Origin: Selaginella moellendorffii
Lineage: Eukaryota > Streptophyta > Lycopodiopsida > Selaginellales > Selaginellaceae
Assembly: GCF_000143415.4 (NCBI RefSeq)
Contig: NW_003314265.1
Location: forward strand, 2,942,559-3,006,558
Direction: 5' to 3'
DNA length: 64,000 bases
Made by a program: the position numbers and the translations under genes. Positions 1-11,627 of this stretch are shown one piece after another. How positions within the stretch are numbered: position 1 is the first letter of the stretch; every line of letters starts with the position of its first letter. The notes under the pieces were generated by a model. It was not told where the DNA came from, did no database searches, and saw only the letters and a list, made by a program, of their open reading frames with translations.

Positions 1-327
1 TAAAAGAATTAAGTTGCTTTCTTCTTCTCTCTCACCTTTTTTGTTTTTCTCTCTTCTCTTGTGTATGATCATCAACAAGTTTTGACATGAAAGTTGACTT
101 CTCCTTAATACATATGTTTTAATGCTTCAGATACCTCTCCATTAACTCAACTATAACCTTCGTATGGGATGGTATATCATCAGAAACTTTCATTATAATA
201 ACACATTAAAGCCATTGTACAATGCTAGGATCATAATTTAGTCTAAAAGCATTGCAACTATTGTGTCGAGAAGCAACTAAGAAAACCTTTTATACTACTA
301 AAGAAGTAAAAAATACAACCACTCTCA
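1..327. other. AT-rich flank, no gene seen
   Basis: This is AT-rich sequence to the left of the first LTR. I see no coding potential, RNA gene or repeat shared with the rest of the window. Bases 323-327 (TCTCA) would be the left target-site copy of the Gypsy element. They match only three of five bases of its right flank (CTTCA). Confidence 0.5.
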
Positions 328-1422
328 TGTAAGTTATAAATTTTTCCTTTCTAATTTGCTAGCTTACCTCGTCTATCCGACCAACACTACCTTGGTTTTT
401 GCTAAGTTCCCTCGTTAAGGTTCCCACCTATTATACCAACTCCTACTTGGTCCTACTTGGTTTCAGCTACTCACTGCACGAGCAACGGAGCGTTAACTAT
501 CCATCCACAGATTCCCAAATCTCTCCCAATCCCCCTCCCCGGGTTAGACTAGACTTAAGGTTCGGCTACACTCCCATAGGCATAAGCAACCAAGCACACC
601 AAGCCTCCAGATTCCCAACATCCCTTGGTACAACAAGACTTGATCATGGGACCTTTTAAATCCCAAGCCTTGGGTGCAACACTTGCTTCGGGACACTGGG
701 GCAAAGCATTGTGGCCTAACGACCTGGTATGGGTACTTTTACCCCCCCACTTCCATCCCGAAGGGAAGGCCTAAGCCCCTAGGAAGGGTGAGGACCAATG
801 AGCCACAAGAGGTACTCAAGTGGGGCACCACTCCACATAAGCCGAGAGCACTGCAGTTGGTTTCCCTTTCGAGAGTGGGAGCTGCTCTTGAGCACTTCTT
901 TGGGTGGCTTCTCTGGCACCACCCGAGTCCATGCTCACTCCCACCCAAGGCCCCTCGGCCCCAGCCTCAACCTCAAGTCAGTTTGGAAGCACCACTAAAG
1001 AGTTCCTTCAAGACTGATTCCTGGACCTCACTATCCCTACTATACTTTTGGAACCCCCTGCAGCCCCCCCCCCCCCCCCCCCAGGAGACGCACGCTTTGG
1101 GCTTTCACCCCTTGACCTATATTAGTACTCGGACTCGGTCTCAGACTCGATCTCAGACCTAATCTCGGACTCGATCTCGGACCCGATCTCGGTCTCGACT
1201 TCGGACTCGGTCTTGGACCCGATCTCGGATCTCGGACTCTGTCTCGAACTCGGTCTCCGAGTCGGCCTCGGACTCGATCCCAGACTCTATCTCGAACTCG
1301 GTCTCAAAGTCAATCTTGGACTCGATCTCAGACTCGGTTCATCCGATGAACTCTTTGTCATTTCGGTCATGCTTTCGGGGATCCTTTTGGCCTACGACAC
1401 CTTGAGGAGTTGGTTCCTTACA
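328..1422 (-). repeat. 3' LTR of the Gypsy element
   Basis: It runs TGTAAG...CTTACA and aligns along its length with 22,845-23,973 and 42,592-43,737. Landmarks are a homopolymer C tract near 1,065-1,081, the motif GGGCTTTCACC, and then a degenerate array of GACTCGGTCTCGGA-type units (about 1,125-1,340). Open frames inside it come from the array's composition and are not genes. The fifteen bases after it (to 1,437) are the end of the Gypsy internal region, cut by transposon A. Confidence 0.8.
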
Positions 1423-1437
1423 ACTCTACCACCCATA

Positions 1438-1505
1438 GGGGATGGTCCAAAGTTGAGTTGAGCTCATGAGTTGAGCTCAATTCAACACAAGTCAACTCAA
1501 GTCAA
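1438..1505 (+). repeat. Left terminal inverted repeat of transposon A
   Basis: It begins GGGGATGGTCCAAAGTTGAG and carries two TTGAGCTCATGAG-like motifs. The partner is 12,110-12,170 read in reverse, with gaps. The match is imperfect, so the exact end is uncertain by one or two bases. Confidence 0.65.
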
Positions 1506-1793
1506 CATAGTCAATAAGAAATATTACAAAGGAGATCTAAATTGAATAAATGAAGGTTCTAGCAAACTTTAAAATATTAAAATACGTAAATATCTAAGTT
1601 AAAAGTTTCTATAAGATTGAATTGTTTAAAAAAGAGAAAGTTCATAAGAACCTATCTTTTATAAAGCTATATTATTTTATTATGACAACTGTTACAGCTG
1701 TCATATTTGATTTGACTACTTAATATTTTGAATACTCTTACAGTTGTAGATACTATTCCTTCATGCAAAAGATATTTTAGGGTTCTTGAGAAG

Positions 1794-2042
1794 ATGGGAA
1801 GCAAGGAAAATACAAGATCTGTGAGTAAGAGTTGTAGTGCAAAGGAATGTGAAAATGTTAATTTTATTTCACTACCACAATCTCCATATTACACTCCTGG
1901 TCCTTATTACCCATTTGGGAATGTGGAGACCACTATCACGATTGATAAAAATGCTCCTGTTACTTCTGAAACAACAGTCCAGAGCAAGAGAAATGAAGAA
2001 ATGAACAGCACAGCGGAAAGCACCAAGAAATCTACTCCATAA
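1794..2042 (+). CDS. Small conserved transposon protein, SPYYTPG family (element A copy)
   Basis: An 82-residue protein with no recognised domain. The start was chosen at MGSKENTRSVSK because the upstream extension has no counterpart in its homologue at 29,095-29,352 in element D. The two share ISLPxSPYYTPG, then a short variable stretch, NAPVTSETT(I/V)QSK and a C-terminal STAESTKK. It is hydrophilic, with no signal peptide or membrane segment, and the second half is Ser/Thr/Lys/Glu-rich, so probably disordered. It lies 0.36 kb from the left end of element A and reads inward. Conservation between two transposons with unrelated transposases suggests a real function in the element's life cycle. 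What that function is cannot be told from sequence. Confidence 0.65.
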   Translation: MGSKENTRSVSKSCSAKECENVNFISLPQSPYYTPGPYYPFGNVETTITIDKNAPVTSETTVQSKRNEEMNSTAESTKKSTP

Positions 2043-2517
2043 AACTTTCCATGACATTTGTAATTTACATATTAATTCATATTAAAAACTCTATTGCTTG
2101 CCTATATCGCAATCCTCTCATATGATATGACCAAGGTATATTTTGCAGTGAATCCTCATTAAAATTTTTTGGGAATTGTTTGTAAATAATGATAAAAGAA
2201 ATCAAAATCTGTCGAAAGACTCAAAAGAAATATCACATCAAAGAATCAATTTTATCTACATTTCCAAAACTAAAAGGCAATCTCACATGAGAGAATGGTA
2301 GCGTGCCAACGTGCTCTACCACTATAATGTGGTCTATATTTCCTTGCAATTTATTTCCCTAGACATTTGGCATATGTAGAAAAGAATATATGTGTAGCAA
2401 AGTAAGATTCATCATAATGATAGAGCATGTGTATACACGATAATCTAAAATTCTAGAATCTCTTATGTTTACAAGAAAGCTATGATTATGAAGCCCCATT
2501 TCCAAGACTGACATTTA

Positions 2518-2657
2518 AAGAATCTGAGTATTGTCAGTGTTATAATAAATAAACCTCATTCCCAAGAATCTGAGTATTGTCAGTGTCATAATAAATAAAC
2601 CTCATTCCCAAGAATCTGAGTATTTTCAGTGTCATAATAAATAAACCTCATTCCCAA
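2518..2657. repeat. 46-base tandem repeat, three copies
   Basis: Units start at 2,518, 2,564 and 2,610 with AAGAATCTGAGTATTGTCAG and differ by one or two bases. It lies between the small gene and the methyltransferase-like gene of transposon A. The rest of 2,043-2,800 is AT-rich with no gene seen. Confidence 0.85.
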
Positions 2658-2840
2658 GACTAAAATTTAGTATATAAACTATCTAGAAAAGTTATAGTCA
2701 TTGTAGGTTTTTTGTTCTCCTTGAGCTCCTTAGAAGTTTATATTGAAATAGCTCAAAGGAGACCCATTGCTAATCGTACTTGGCCCCCCAGCATTTCATA
2801 TTAATCTCCACCTCCATCCCCAAGTTCTACCAACATTCCT

Positions 2841-3630
2841 ATGCTCGAAGCTGGCCAGGTCGTCTTCATCCTACCGAACGACCCCAACTGGATGTATGAG
2901 CTTATGACGTGTGCAGCAGAAGTTCATTTCAAGTCATTCTCTTTCGGGTGCATCATGGATCCTATTGGCGTTGATACGAGGGGCGTCCAAGGGAAGCCTG
3001 AAAAGGTGAGTATGTATTTTATATTTTTATCTAATTTCTAAACATTTTTATTTTCCAGGTTATGATGTGGACCTATCATGCCTTCTGCAGAAACACACAT
3101 GATGGGTTTTGTGATAGTGAACGTGCAGCACGTGTTTTGCCTGGGTACGACAGTTCCACTAACATCATACCCAACCTTGTGGATGAGCAGATCTGCAACA
3201 CGTTTCCAGGGTATCGATTCCGAACTCCATCAGCAATGCAAGTCTTGCTTGAGCTCTATTGCCCACCAGATGGTATTGTGATTGATTGCACAGCAGGTAG
3301 CGGTTCTATGGTGGAGGCAGCACGTGACTCTGGTAAGTTGGTGTTTGCTATTGAAGAACATCATTTCTTCAAATGCCGGCTCAGAGGATTTCGTGAGTTG
3401 CCTTCAACCTCAAGGAGGTAAATTATGTTTATTAAAATTTCAATATATATTTCATTCTATTTTATAGATCACAGTCACCTGGAGTTTCTAGAATTGGAGG
3501 CTTTGGAAGTCTCCCTGACTATGCAGAAGCCATGGCTCAACATATGCAAGGTGAATCTTCCCCACAATACCAATATAGGAGGAAGTATGAAAGAAATCAT
3601 TATGTTGATGATGAGGTAGAAGAAAGTTAA
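2841..3630 (+). CDS. N4/N6 DNA methyltransferase-like protein, motif I half (element A)
   Basis: Three exons (2,841-3,005; 3,059-3,417; 3,468-3,630) with GT-AG introns of 53 and 50 bases keep one frame to the stop. The core resembles the C-terminal part of beta-class N4/N6 amino-methyltransferases: a target-side stretch (VVFILPNDPNW, then MMWTYHAF), the spacer RFRTPSAMQVLLELYCPP, and an AdoMet-binding motif I of the form IDCTAGSGSM followed by an acidic strand end (VFAIEEHH). Catalytic motif IV (D/S-P-P-Y) should lie upstream. The in-frame sequence upstream holds a TWPPS stretch but also a TAA at 2,802-2,804, so the N-terminus is missing, in an unseen exon, or lost. The neighbouring minus-strand gene ends with the complementary motif IV-like region. 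Fold assignment moderate; activity unknown. Confidence 0.55.
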
Positions 3631-3666
3631 TTGCATCCTTACATAAAATGGAAAGTTTGTTATATG

Positions 3667-3745
3667 TTAGATGTCAGTGAAAGTGTCAGATGTCAGTAAA
3701 ATTGTCAGATGTCAGTAAAATTGTCAGATGTCAGTGTCAGTGTCA
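3667..3745. repeat. GTCAGATGTCAGT tandem repeat
   Basis: About four copies of a 19-base unit (GTCAGATGTCAGTAAAATT) directly after the methyltransferase-like gene, in the 3' spacer between two convergent genes (3,631-3,958). Nothing else is seen in that spacer. Confidence 0.85.
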
Positions 3746-3958
3746 GATACCATAATTATAGATTATCATTCTCACCTGTCACCATCACTTTGTAGCGTTT
3801 GTGTGTTGCCATTTCCTCCTTCAACATTTTGTAAACAATTGTATGTGATATGATAGCACCTTCTAGAACAAGGTATGTTACCTACAACTAATATCATTTT
3901 ATTATATTTTTTCTTTTAATAGTGACAATACTATAGTATAGTAAAGTAATTCTAGATC

Positions 3959-6900
3959 TTACATTCCACTATAGGGTGGCCTAAAAACCCCATATTTTGC
4001 ACTAGCTAATGCAGTGTTTCCCAAGGGGATGTTGTTCCTCACCATGAAGCGATAGTGGGTTTGTGTCTGTAACTCATTCTTGAATCTATTATACATCCAC
4101 ACGTGCACATTTTCCAGACCTGCCGTTAGGCAATTCTTACAGTGCTCAAGAAAAGTTTGTAAACCCATAGAACCATTTGTCTTGTCCAAGAAAAAGTAGC
4201 ATATTGAACACCGAATGTAATAGTGTTTTGTGCTTTCAAGTAGTCCTGCCATGTCAGGAGCAAGATCTTGCAAAAACATGTGGCATTGCTCTTGAAGCGC
4301 TAAAGGCAATCCCTCTCTAGTAGCAAGATCCGGAATTTGACATATAGGGAGCTCTAATTCAGCTTCACTAGAGCCCTCAGCAGAAAAAGGATTGTTATGT
4401 GGAGGTGAAAGTAGTATTTTGGACAATAGGAATGCATCGTGCAAGTGGTCAGGTGTGAGAAAGTTCCAATCCTCAACTTTCCCATCGATATCTAAAAGAC
4501 CATCTGGAAAGTCGAAGAGAATGAAGTCCGCAACTGGGAGCACGGGCCTTTGTATCTTTCGGCACCAACAGTTGAACTGGCGGCGTATATCCATGTTGAT
4601 GTCGTCTTCCGTGAAAGATGTCAATAATCTACTGTAAAAGCCAATGAAGATACCCACAATGCCTCGTTGTGTTATTGGGGACACAGGACGGACCTATAAA
4701 GGAGCTAAGTGAATAAAAAAAGTAATAAATAGTATGATACCGTCATATGGTGTGTTGTCGATGAGAGTTCTTCCAACTCCTCTTCACGAGCATCTCGTCG
4801 AGATGGAATGAAATTACTACCAACAGTCATTGCTGCAAAAAACATGTATTACCACCTTTAGTTTGTAAAATTCACTTTTGCTTACCCCGAGGTCGACGTG
4901 ATATTCTGTGAACCACTTGATCATCGTTATTTACTGGTAGAACCTGATCCGGATCTTGGTTGTTTGATGGTTGAATTGGAGCCTATTCCTGACTGTCTGG
5001 TGGTGGAACACGAACTTGATCTGGAGCTTCCTCATCCTCGTTTCCATCGTCACTTGCATTGCCATCGTTGCTAACATTGATAATTTCCTTGCGATCTAGT
5101 GTAGAGGTCTCCTTCCCTAGGAGCTCAAACTCCCAAGGGCATTCTATCTTCCGTGCCTTCGGAATTCTCGCAAACATTGTTGGATACATTCCTCCATCTC
5201 TTACACCCTTTACAACAAGTCGAGTGCAAACTGGTGCCTCAAATAGCATGCCTCTATATCAAAGATACTTGTAAACAATATATATTAAAAAACAGTCTTA
5301 GAAATCATATTATACCTATAAACTGCACGTCGCATGAAATAAGGTCGACCATGTTGGCAATCATAAGTTGTTGTGTTTGTAGACTTCTCTGGCAGCCACC
5401 CCTCTTCAATCCCTTCCAATGACGTGTTGATGTAGGTGTCGAAAGACATGAATGTGCCATCTGGATCGTCACCAATATGTGGTGCTAAGAACTTTTCACC
5501 TTCACTTATAGTTTGCGTGATGTAGACAACCCTTCTCATCATGTTCTTAAATAGTTCTGGCAGTCCTTTCTCTCTGTTCATCAAGCAGATATTGAGGAAC
5601 TCCAGAGTCTCTATCTATTGCTTATATGGAAGCTTCGATTTTGCGATATTGTAAATCATGTCATCTGGAGTTTTGTTCACTGCAAAAGTAACATATGCAT
5701 AATTAAGAAAAATGAAGTGTGATAAAAAACTTACATTCATGAGAAGAAATTTCAGCTATAGTCTCTAGCCACTCCTTCGACCTGCGATTGTCTGCAATGC
5801 ATACTAGTTTCTTCAACTTTGAGGACTTTGCATGCTGAATTTTGTGCTCAATTTGTATAAACTCAGTTGAGAGCTCTTCCCGACTCTTCTCCGGATATGC
5901 AAGTTCGTAAGCATCCTGCTTGACCTTCACCAAAGGCTAAAAACCAAAACAATTAAAAGAGGCTTTTATAAAATAAAAGGGAAAGACATACCTTACACCA
6001 CACAGCGAGCATAAAATTGATTGGGTTGTTGAACCAAGTTGTACCGTCATTTCGAGTGTGTGAGTGCCAAACAAGTGTTGCGAGATCATCACCATAATGT
6101 TGGCAAATGTCATCCTCACTCAAGTCTGCCAAAAATTGAAGTTGCTCGATGTCATGGACAAGATTTTGTTTTTGAATAGCGAATTGCCCAAGCCTACATT
6201 TAAACACAACAAAACAAGTTAAAGTAGAGTTAGAGGTAAAATTATAAAACTTACGCATTGATCTTTTGGCAGACTAAGATAAGTCTATTGACATCCAAAG
6301 GTCCCCTCGCGTAGACATGGCTGACTGGAATGTTGATATGGTAAACGGGGTCATCGCGAAAATGATTGTCGATACACTTCATCCAAGCTCCATATCGGTG
6401 GTTACCGTCAATAATTTGGAACATTGTCCTCGCAAGCTGTTGAGTCTCAGGATGTCTGATAAGCATGTCATCAAATTCTAGGGACTTCCTCCTCCAAATA
6501 GGATCCCAGCTATTCACAATCTCGAGTGTGACAGTAATGATCTCCGTTGTTCCTGGCTTGCAAAAAGAAACTAGAAACATACCAATATTTGTTGCAAGGC
6601 CATTCTGTTTGAACAAGCTGTATATATCCGAGTTGACATACTTGGATGCTGTGCGGACAAGGTTCATCTGCTGCAAACGGCAAAGGGGGATTTTTCTGAT
6701 CAAGTCACAAGGGCTTGGCCACTTGAGCGCCTCAAGTGTTTGGTGAACTGCTTTTTCCCTTGTCCGCATAACAGTCTCTTGGAAGCGCTTGTCCACCACG
6801 TTGTCAGGAAGGTATACAACTCTTTCAACTCTAGGCTGTTCCTCAGATTCCCTATCGTGAACACCACTAGATTGCCCAACTTCAGGGATTTGCGTTGGTG

Positions 6901-7240
6901 GTGGTGGTGGCGGGGGCAGAGGCAATAGTGGCAGTGGTGGTGGCAATGGTGGTGGTGGCGGTGGCGGCGGGGGCAGAGGCAATAGTGGTAGTGGTGGTGG
7001 CAATGGTGGTGGTGGCGGTGGCGATGGAGGTGGTGGAGGTGGTGATGGAGGTGGTGGAGGTGGTGATGGCGGTGGTGGAGGTGGTGATGGTGGAGGTGAT
7101 GGTGGTGGAGGTGGTGAATCTCTAACTAAATGTGTCTCTGTTGTGCCAATGGACATGTCGATTGTGATGTCGTCGTCAGTGCCAAATTGAACTTCTCGTG
7201 TCTTCTTGGCTCCAACTTTTTTATGTGTTACAATTTTCAT
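3959..7240 (-). pseudogene. ParB-like protein with methyltransferase-like C-terminus (element A)
   Basis: Seven exons (7,240-6,255; 6,193-5,992; 5,936-5,735; 5,679-5,316; 5,253-4,886; 4,832-4,741; 4,693-3,959) with GT-AG introns total 2,949 bases, exactly 983 codons, broken only by TAG at 5,617-5,615 and 4,985-4,983. The N-terminus holds a long Pro-rich tract (coded at about 6,895-7,125). Next is a region with the ParB/sulfiredoxin-like signature IIDGNHRYGAW (DGxHR) followed by INIPVSHV. The last exon has VADFILFDFPDG then DWNFLTPDHL, resembling motif IV (DPPY) and the next helix of N4/N6 DNA methyltransferases, with D-F-P-D instead of DPPY. ParB-methyltransferase fusions are known in phages and bacteria, which suggests how this could have arisen. 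Each domain call is from motifs only. Confidence 0.5.
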
Positions 7241-7327
7241 TTTCTACAAGAGAAAAAGTTTTGTTAGTCAAACTAAATAAAGATAATGAGAAATTCAAAC
7301 AGTTAAAGAGAAAAAAAAAATCAAGTG

Positions 7328-7470
7328 GGCCTAGACTCCACCTCGGACACTATGGCTGCCCAGGGGGCCGAGGTTATTCAAATAACCTCGGCCCCTCCGA
7401 CCCCTAAAGTGCCCGAGGTCGAGCTTGGGCCAGCCACCTCAGGCACTTCAGTGGCCGCCGGGGTTTGACA
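7328..7470. repeat. GC-rich foldback (MITE-like inverted repeat)
   Basis: The centre is a perfect 15-base inverted repeat (7,64-7,78 region: 7,364-7,378 against 7,381-7,395, loop CA) with GGGGCCGAGG at its base. The match extends outward imperfectly, GGCC...ACCTCGG...CACT pairing with AGTGCCCGAGGT...GGCC. Its base composition differs from the AT-rich surroundings. It lies in the divergent promoter region between the ParB-like gene (starts 7,240) and the transposase side (from 7,747), so it is either a small nested MITE or a regulatory hairpin. Confidence 0.65.
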
Positions 7471-7746
7471 CGTTATAGTAGAATGTCATTACTGGTATCA
7501 TTATTAACTATCAAACTTCACGTGCTGAAAATCTTTCCTTGGATTTATGTGTATACATGCATCAGACATCATAATAGATGACAGTAATATTAATACTGTC
7601 ACACTTACACATGTTAAATTTGCTATAGAATTTAAATTCATTTTGTATGTTGTCTTCTTATTACTCTATTTAAATTTCAATTATGTTTCACTATAGATTT
7701 TTACAAGTAGCATAAAGAGAGAAAACTCCAAAACCTATTAAGAAGG

Positions 7747-10700
7747 ATGGAGAGGTTTCTTCTTCATTTTCGAGATCACCCACCTCTTTCATTCTCTCAA
7801 AGTATTCTTTCTGAAAGTTTTTTATGTTGGCATTTTGATCTTCGTCTTGGCTCTATTTCTTTAGAGGTTGTGATCCGCAACGACACCGGTATAGTTGCAT
7901 ACTCGGAGTTTCTTCTTTCTGGTGTGGGCGAGGGTGGACAACAATGGGATTTACAAAATTCCAAGTCAAAGGAGATTCGAGTGTTCGGATCTCCAGTCAA
8001 AATGCCAAAATGCGCTCTAGCGAAAATGAATGTGAAGCAAGAGTTAGTCGTTATCCTCTCGTCCTCTTCTAGTTCAAGTGGAGATGTCATACTAGTGTCG
8101 GCGCCAAATTCACCAGCTCCAGCTCCAACTTCAGCAATATTCAAAGCTGTTAGCAATGCTTTCCAGTTTTCACGCCTCTCAATCGACGTGCACTTGCTTT
8201 TGTATAGGCTTGTGAGTGAGCTTCCATCCTCCTACAATGGCAACATTTTCTTCGCTACCACCTCTTGTTAGCAGCACATGTTCCAAACGAAAGGGGATGG
8301 AAACCAAGCAGGATGTCCACAATTGGTGCAAGATCAAGACCACACACTTCCAACATTTTGAAGGCACAGTGTCTATAGTTCATTGTGGCGGGCATTTAGA
8401 TTGTTTGGATGAAGCATGCAATCGAGACCGCTCTAGAAACTCTATATTTTTCGAAGGGTCTGCAGTCAATCCTCCAGCCTGTGACACCATTGCTGTTGGA
8501 TTCAAATGTCGATTCTGCAAAAATGCTCCTTTATGTCGTGCTATCTGCGAGGCCAAGATGTACTACTTTCTTCCACGGGATGGAGTGGCTGGAAGAGTTG
8601 CAGTGCATGTTGGCACACATATGCATCCAATGCAAGAAGGGATACAAAGGAGTTCTCTCAACTATTTCAAAGATGCTGTATAGGAAGAGACTATGAGAAA
8701 CTCATCTGCAACTCCGAAGCATGTTCAGAAGACCGTCCTCAAGGATTTTATCGCAAATACCTTACTCAATCCAGGTTGCCAAAAGACTCAACTAAACGAG
8801 GCTAACTTGCGGGACTTACTACGAGGAGTACAACCTGCTACTAGCCTAAGGAGGTACATCCGTTATTTTTCATACGTTATAATAATAATTTTTTCTTACA
8901 TTATATTGTTTAGGATAAAATTTTGGATGTGTGAATCTCGAGAGGGGAAGTTGCAATCAAAAATTGACTCCATCCTTGAATTGAAACGGACCTGTCCATA
9001 CGAGTTCATCCACGGAAGTTTGTTTCCAGACCAAGTTGTGAATGAGCAAGAACGCCCCTTTGTCTTCAAAATGTCTACCATGGGCCCTGCCTCTGGTATA
9101 GATCTTGTCTCCCAAATGGACATGTTTGGGTCCAGTGATCTTGCAAATGCATGGGTACATTTTGACCATATGGAGCGTGTATCCGGTTAGACAACTATGG
9201 GAGCTCATGTGTATGATCCAAGGTAATTTTAATTCTCATTATATTGAAATTGTTATAATATTTATGTTTTCATAGGCTACGTTGTAACTTAACAATTGCG
9301 ACAGCAGAGTTTAAAGTACAAGACCAGACAACACAGAAAATATTTTGGAAGTCCCTCTCTGATATTGTCCTAAAGTGGACTGGTAAGCCTGCAAACTTTT
9401 GTGGTTTCATGGCAGATGGAGCTGGTGCAAACTGGAATGGTATCCGAGCAGTTTTTGGGAATGGTCAACCATTTGAAGGTCGTGAGAGGACTTGTGAGTT
9501 CCATTGGGCTCAAAGCCTAAACCAACACTGCCACCTTATCAAGCCAGAGTTTCAATCAATATTTAAGGAGTTGTGCAAACAATGGTAGGTTGCACCTTCT
9601 AAAGAAGAGCATGAGGCAAAAGCAAATGAGATCCGAATGTGGTGGCGTGAAGATGGCCATATAGACATAAGTTGCCTACCACAACTTGAGTCATGATTAG
9701 GATGGTGGGAAGTTAGGATGTTCCAATGGGGACATCACTCTTTTCAGGTTGGTTTATATTTTTTCTTCTCCTTTTATTACCTTTTAATATTGCCTTTTCC
9801 ATTAGGATCAACCACTTGAGGACCTCGCATACACCCTAACTGTGAATCTCTCCGAAAGTAAGCATTGGAGTTGGCGTTCCTCTGAGGCAGGGAAAGGGAA
9901 GATGAGTCTATACGAAGCCTGTCTATCAGATTTGATACGTGCTATAGAGCAATCTTCAAAAACACTGGCATTCGAGGAAGGAAGATACATGGGAACAAGG
10001 CCTTCTGTTGAGATGTTACATGATAGGATGAAGAGAAAATTAACTCCACCCGCCCGAACAGTGGCAACTGCAGTTGAGGAAGTGGTCCGTGGCACATCTA
10101 TGGAGTACACTCCCCGAGCTTCTATTGGTAATATGAAGACTGTCCGCTCAAAGCATCATTTTTCCTTTGCTGGGGAAGATGTTGGTACGGACCTTGGAGC
10201 AAAAAACTCTCACAGGCCTGATGTCGAGTACCATTCTGCTCCAAGACACTGCTCTCAGACCGAGCCACCTCAAGTGGCTGATGAAGAGAGTGCATCGCAA
10301 CAGGTTGAAATTGCTTACCGTAGCGTGGAGCCGAAGCAATGGGCAATCCGACGCGTGCCAGCAAAATCGAATGTAAGGTGTGTGGGGATGCTTCCGAGGG
10401 GCAAGTGTTGGGCCTGGATTTGTGGTGAAAAATCTGCTTCTGTTCCAGCCCCATGTTTCTATGGGGAACGAAAGCAAGCAGGATTTTCAAGATGGTGCTG
10501 GCTATATTGTTGCAACACCGACACCAACCATACGAAGCGGCTTGAAGACACTATAGTGACTAAACCTGATGCAGTACCTAAAGAATGGCCAGTTGCTAAT
10601 GGGGTCGCGCTCACTTCAGATGAGATTGAAAACCTTGAGAAATCTGGTTTTAATCTTGAGAGGAGAGTTGGAGACATGAGTGATAGGAGCAGGACTATTC

Positions 10701-11083
10701 CTACAGAGATGCACAGGAGGCCAACACGAAAAGGTAAGGTAGTTAAATTTATTGGTACCGTCTCCAAGCAGAAGCAAGGTAAAATAAATTTGGCTCAAAC
10801 ACTTGAGTGTGAGATTCTCTCCACGAAGTACATCACTACGCTTGCAAAGGAGTACACAGTCAAAACAGGTGGTGGAGAGTACACAATTGCCATTCACGAC
10901 TTTTCTTCTTGCACATGTCCAGACTTTACGAAGAGCGAGGAACATGGGAAGGCATATACTCCTTGCAAGCATATGTACTACATCTTCATCAACATCTTGC
11001 ACCAGGATCCTAAAGTGGATATTCATATACACCAAGCAAGCTTTACTATTGCTAAGTTGCAGAAAACTTTTGGAGCTAATTAG
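7747..11083 (+). pseudogene. MULE-type transposase with zinc finger and SWIM domain
   Basis: The main frame runs from about 8,216. It has an N-terminal zinc finger of WRKY-GCM1/FLYWCH type as found in MULEs (CRFC...C...AKMYYFLPRD...HVGTHMHP). The DDE core follows, with a second-D region MADGAGANWNG and a C(2)H motif (TCEFHW, about 9,490-9,510). The C-terminal SWIM finger is CTCPDF...CKHMYY at 10,910-10,980. Introns of 50-60 bases lie near 8,852-8,912, 9,222-9,275 and 9,750-9,805. In-frame stops at 8,681 (TAG), 9,188 (TAG), 9,586 (TAG) and 9,694 (TGA) make it a pseudogene. The open stretch 7,747-8,271 may be a 5' exon, but its phase does not join cleanly. A transposase of this type fits a 9-base target duplication. 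Confidence 0.75.
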
Positions 11084-11174
11084 ATTTCTCCAACACTATT
11101 GATGTTTATTCTCTATCAATAAAATTTATTATACTTTATATAATTAATACAAATGTGCTTTTTCATTTCACTTT

Positions 11175-11627
11175 TCATTTTATATGCTTCCGAGTGTTCT
11201 TCTCGCAATACTGCCCATAGTACTCGTATGTCTCCATTTCTGTCTTTACCATCTCAAAAAAGATTTCATGGTAGTCTTTCGGGTGCGTGATGTTGCAGTG
11301 TGTCGCAAGAGCATATATACCATCATACTGATCATTGCCATTGTTTCCACCACATGCTAGAAAATATATAGGGCACTTCTTGAAAGTGGCAGAATTGCAC
11401 TTTTCTAAAACAAGTAAGAGGGCATTCTTTTTCACCTAATTTGTTGCACCCTCTGTCATTGCATTTATCTCCAACTCATGATCACTATCCTCATTATCCT
11501 CTCTTTCATTCTCTTGTGTGATTTGGTTATGCTGTGCAATGGGATAGTTATTGCATCTTTTAGCCCTTGAGCCCTGGGAAGAAAGATTGTGAGAGTTAAA
11601 ATTACCAACACTAGAACTCATAGACAT
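11175..11627 (-). pseudogene. Unrecognised small protein of element A, split by one TAG
   Basis: One frame from MSMSSSVGNF to the stop at 11,175 is broken only by TAG at 11,438-11,436. The first part is acidic and polar (EREDNEDSDHE); the second has a YFLACGGNNGNDQYDG stretch and ends YEYYGQYCEKN. It may be one protein of about 150 residues. I do not recognise the family. It is convergent with the transposase, 91 bases past its stop. The spacer 11,628-12,109 is AT-rich with no gene seen. Confidence 0.4.

Noticed and set aside
6895-7125. Plus-strand Val/Ala-rich frame
   Set aside because: It is the complement of the Pro-rich tract of the minus-strand ParB-like gene.
3959-7240. Bacterial contamination as source of ParB/methyltransferase-like genes
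   Set aside because: The genes have several short GT-AG introns and lie inside TIR transposons with plant flanks.
3959-11627. Recoding of TAG as an amino acid in transposon A
   Set aside because: Host genes in the window are normal, and TGA and TAA also interrupt frames; C-to-T decay explains it.
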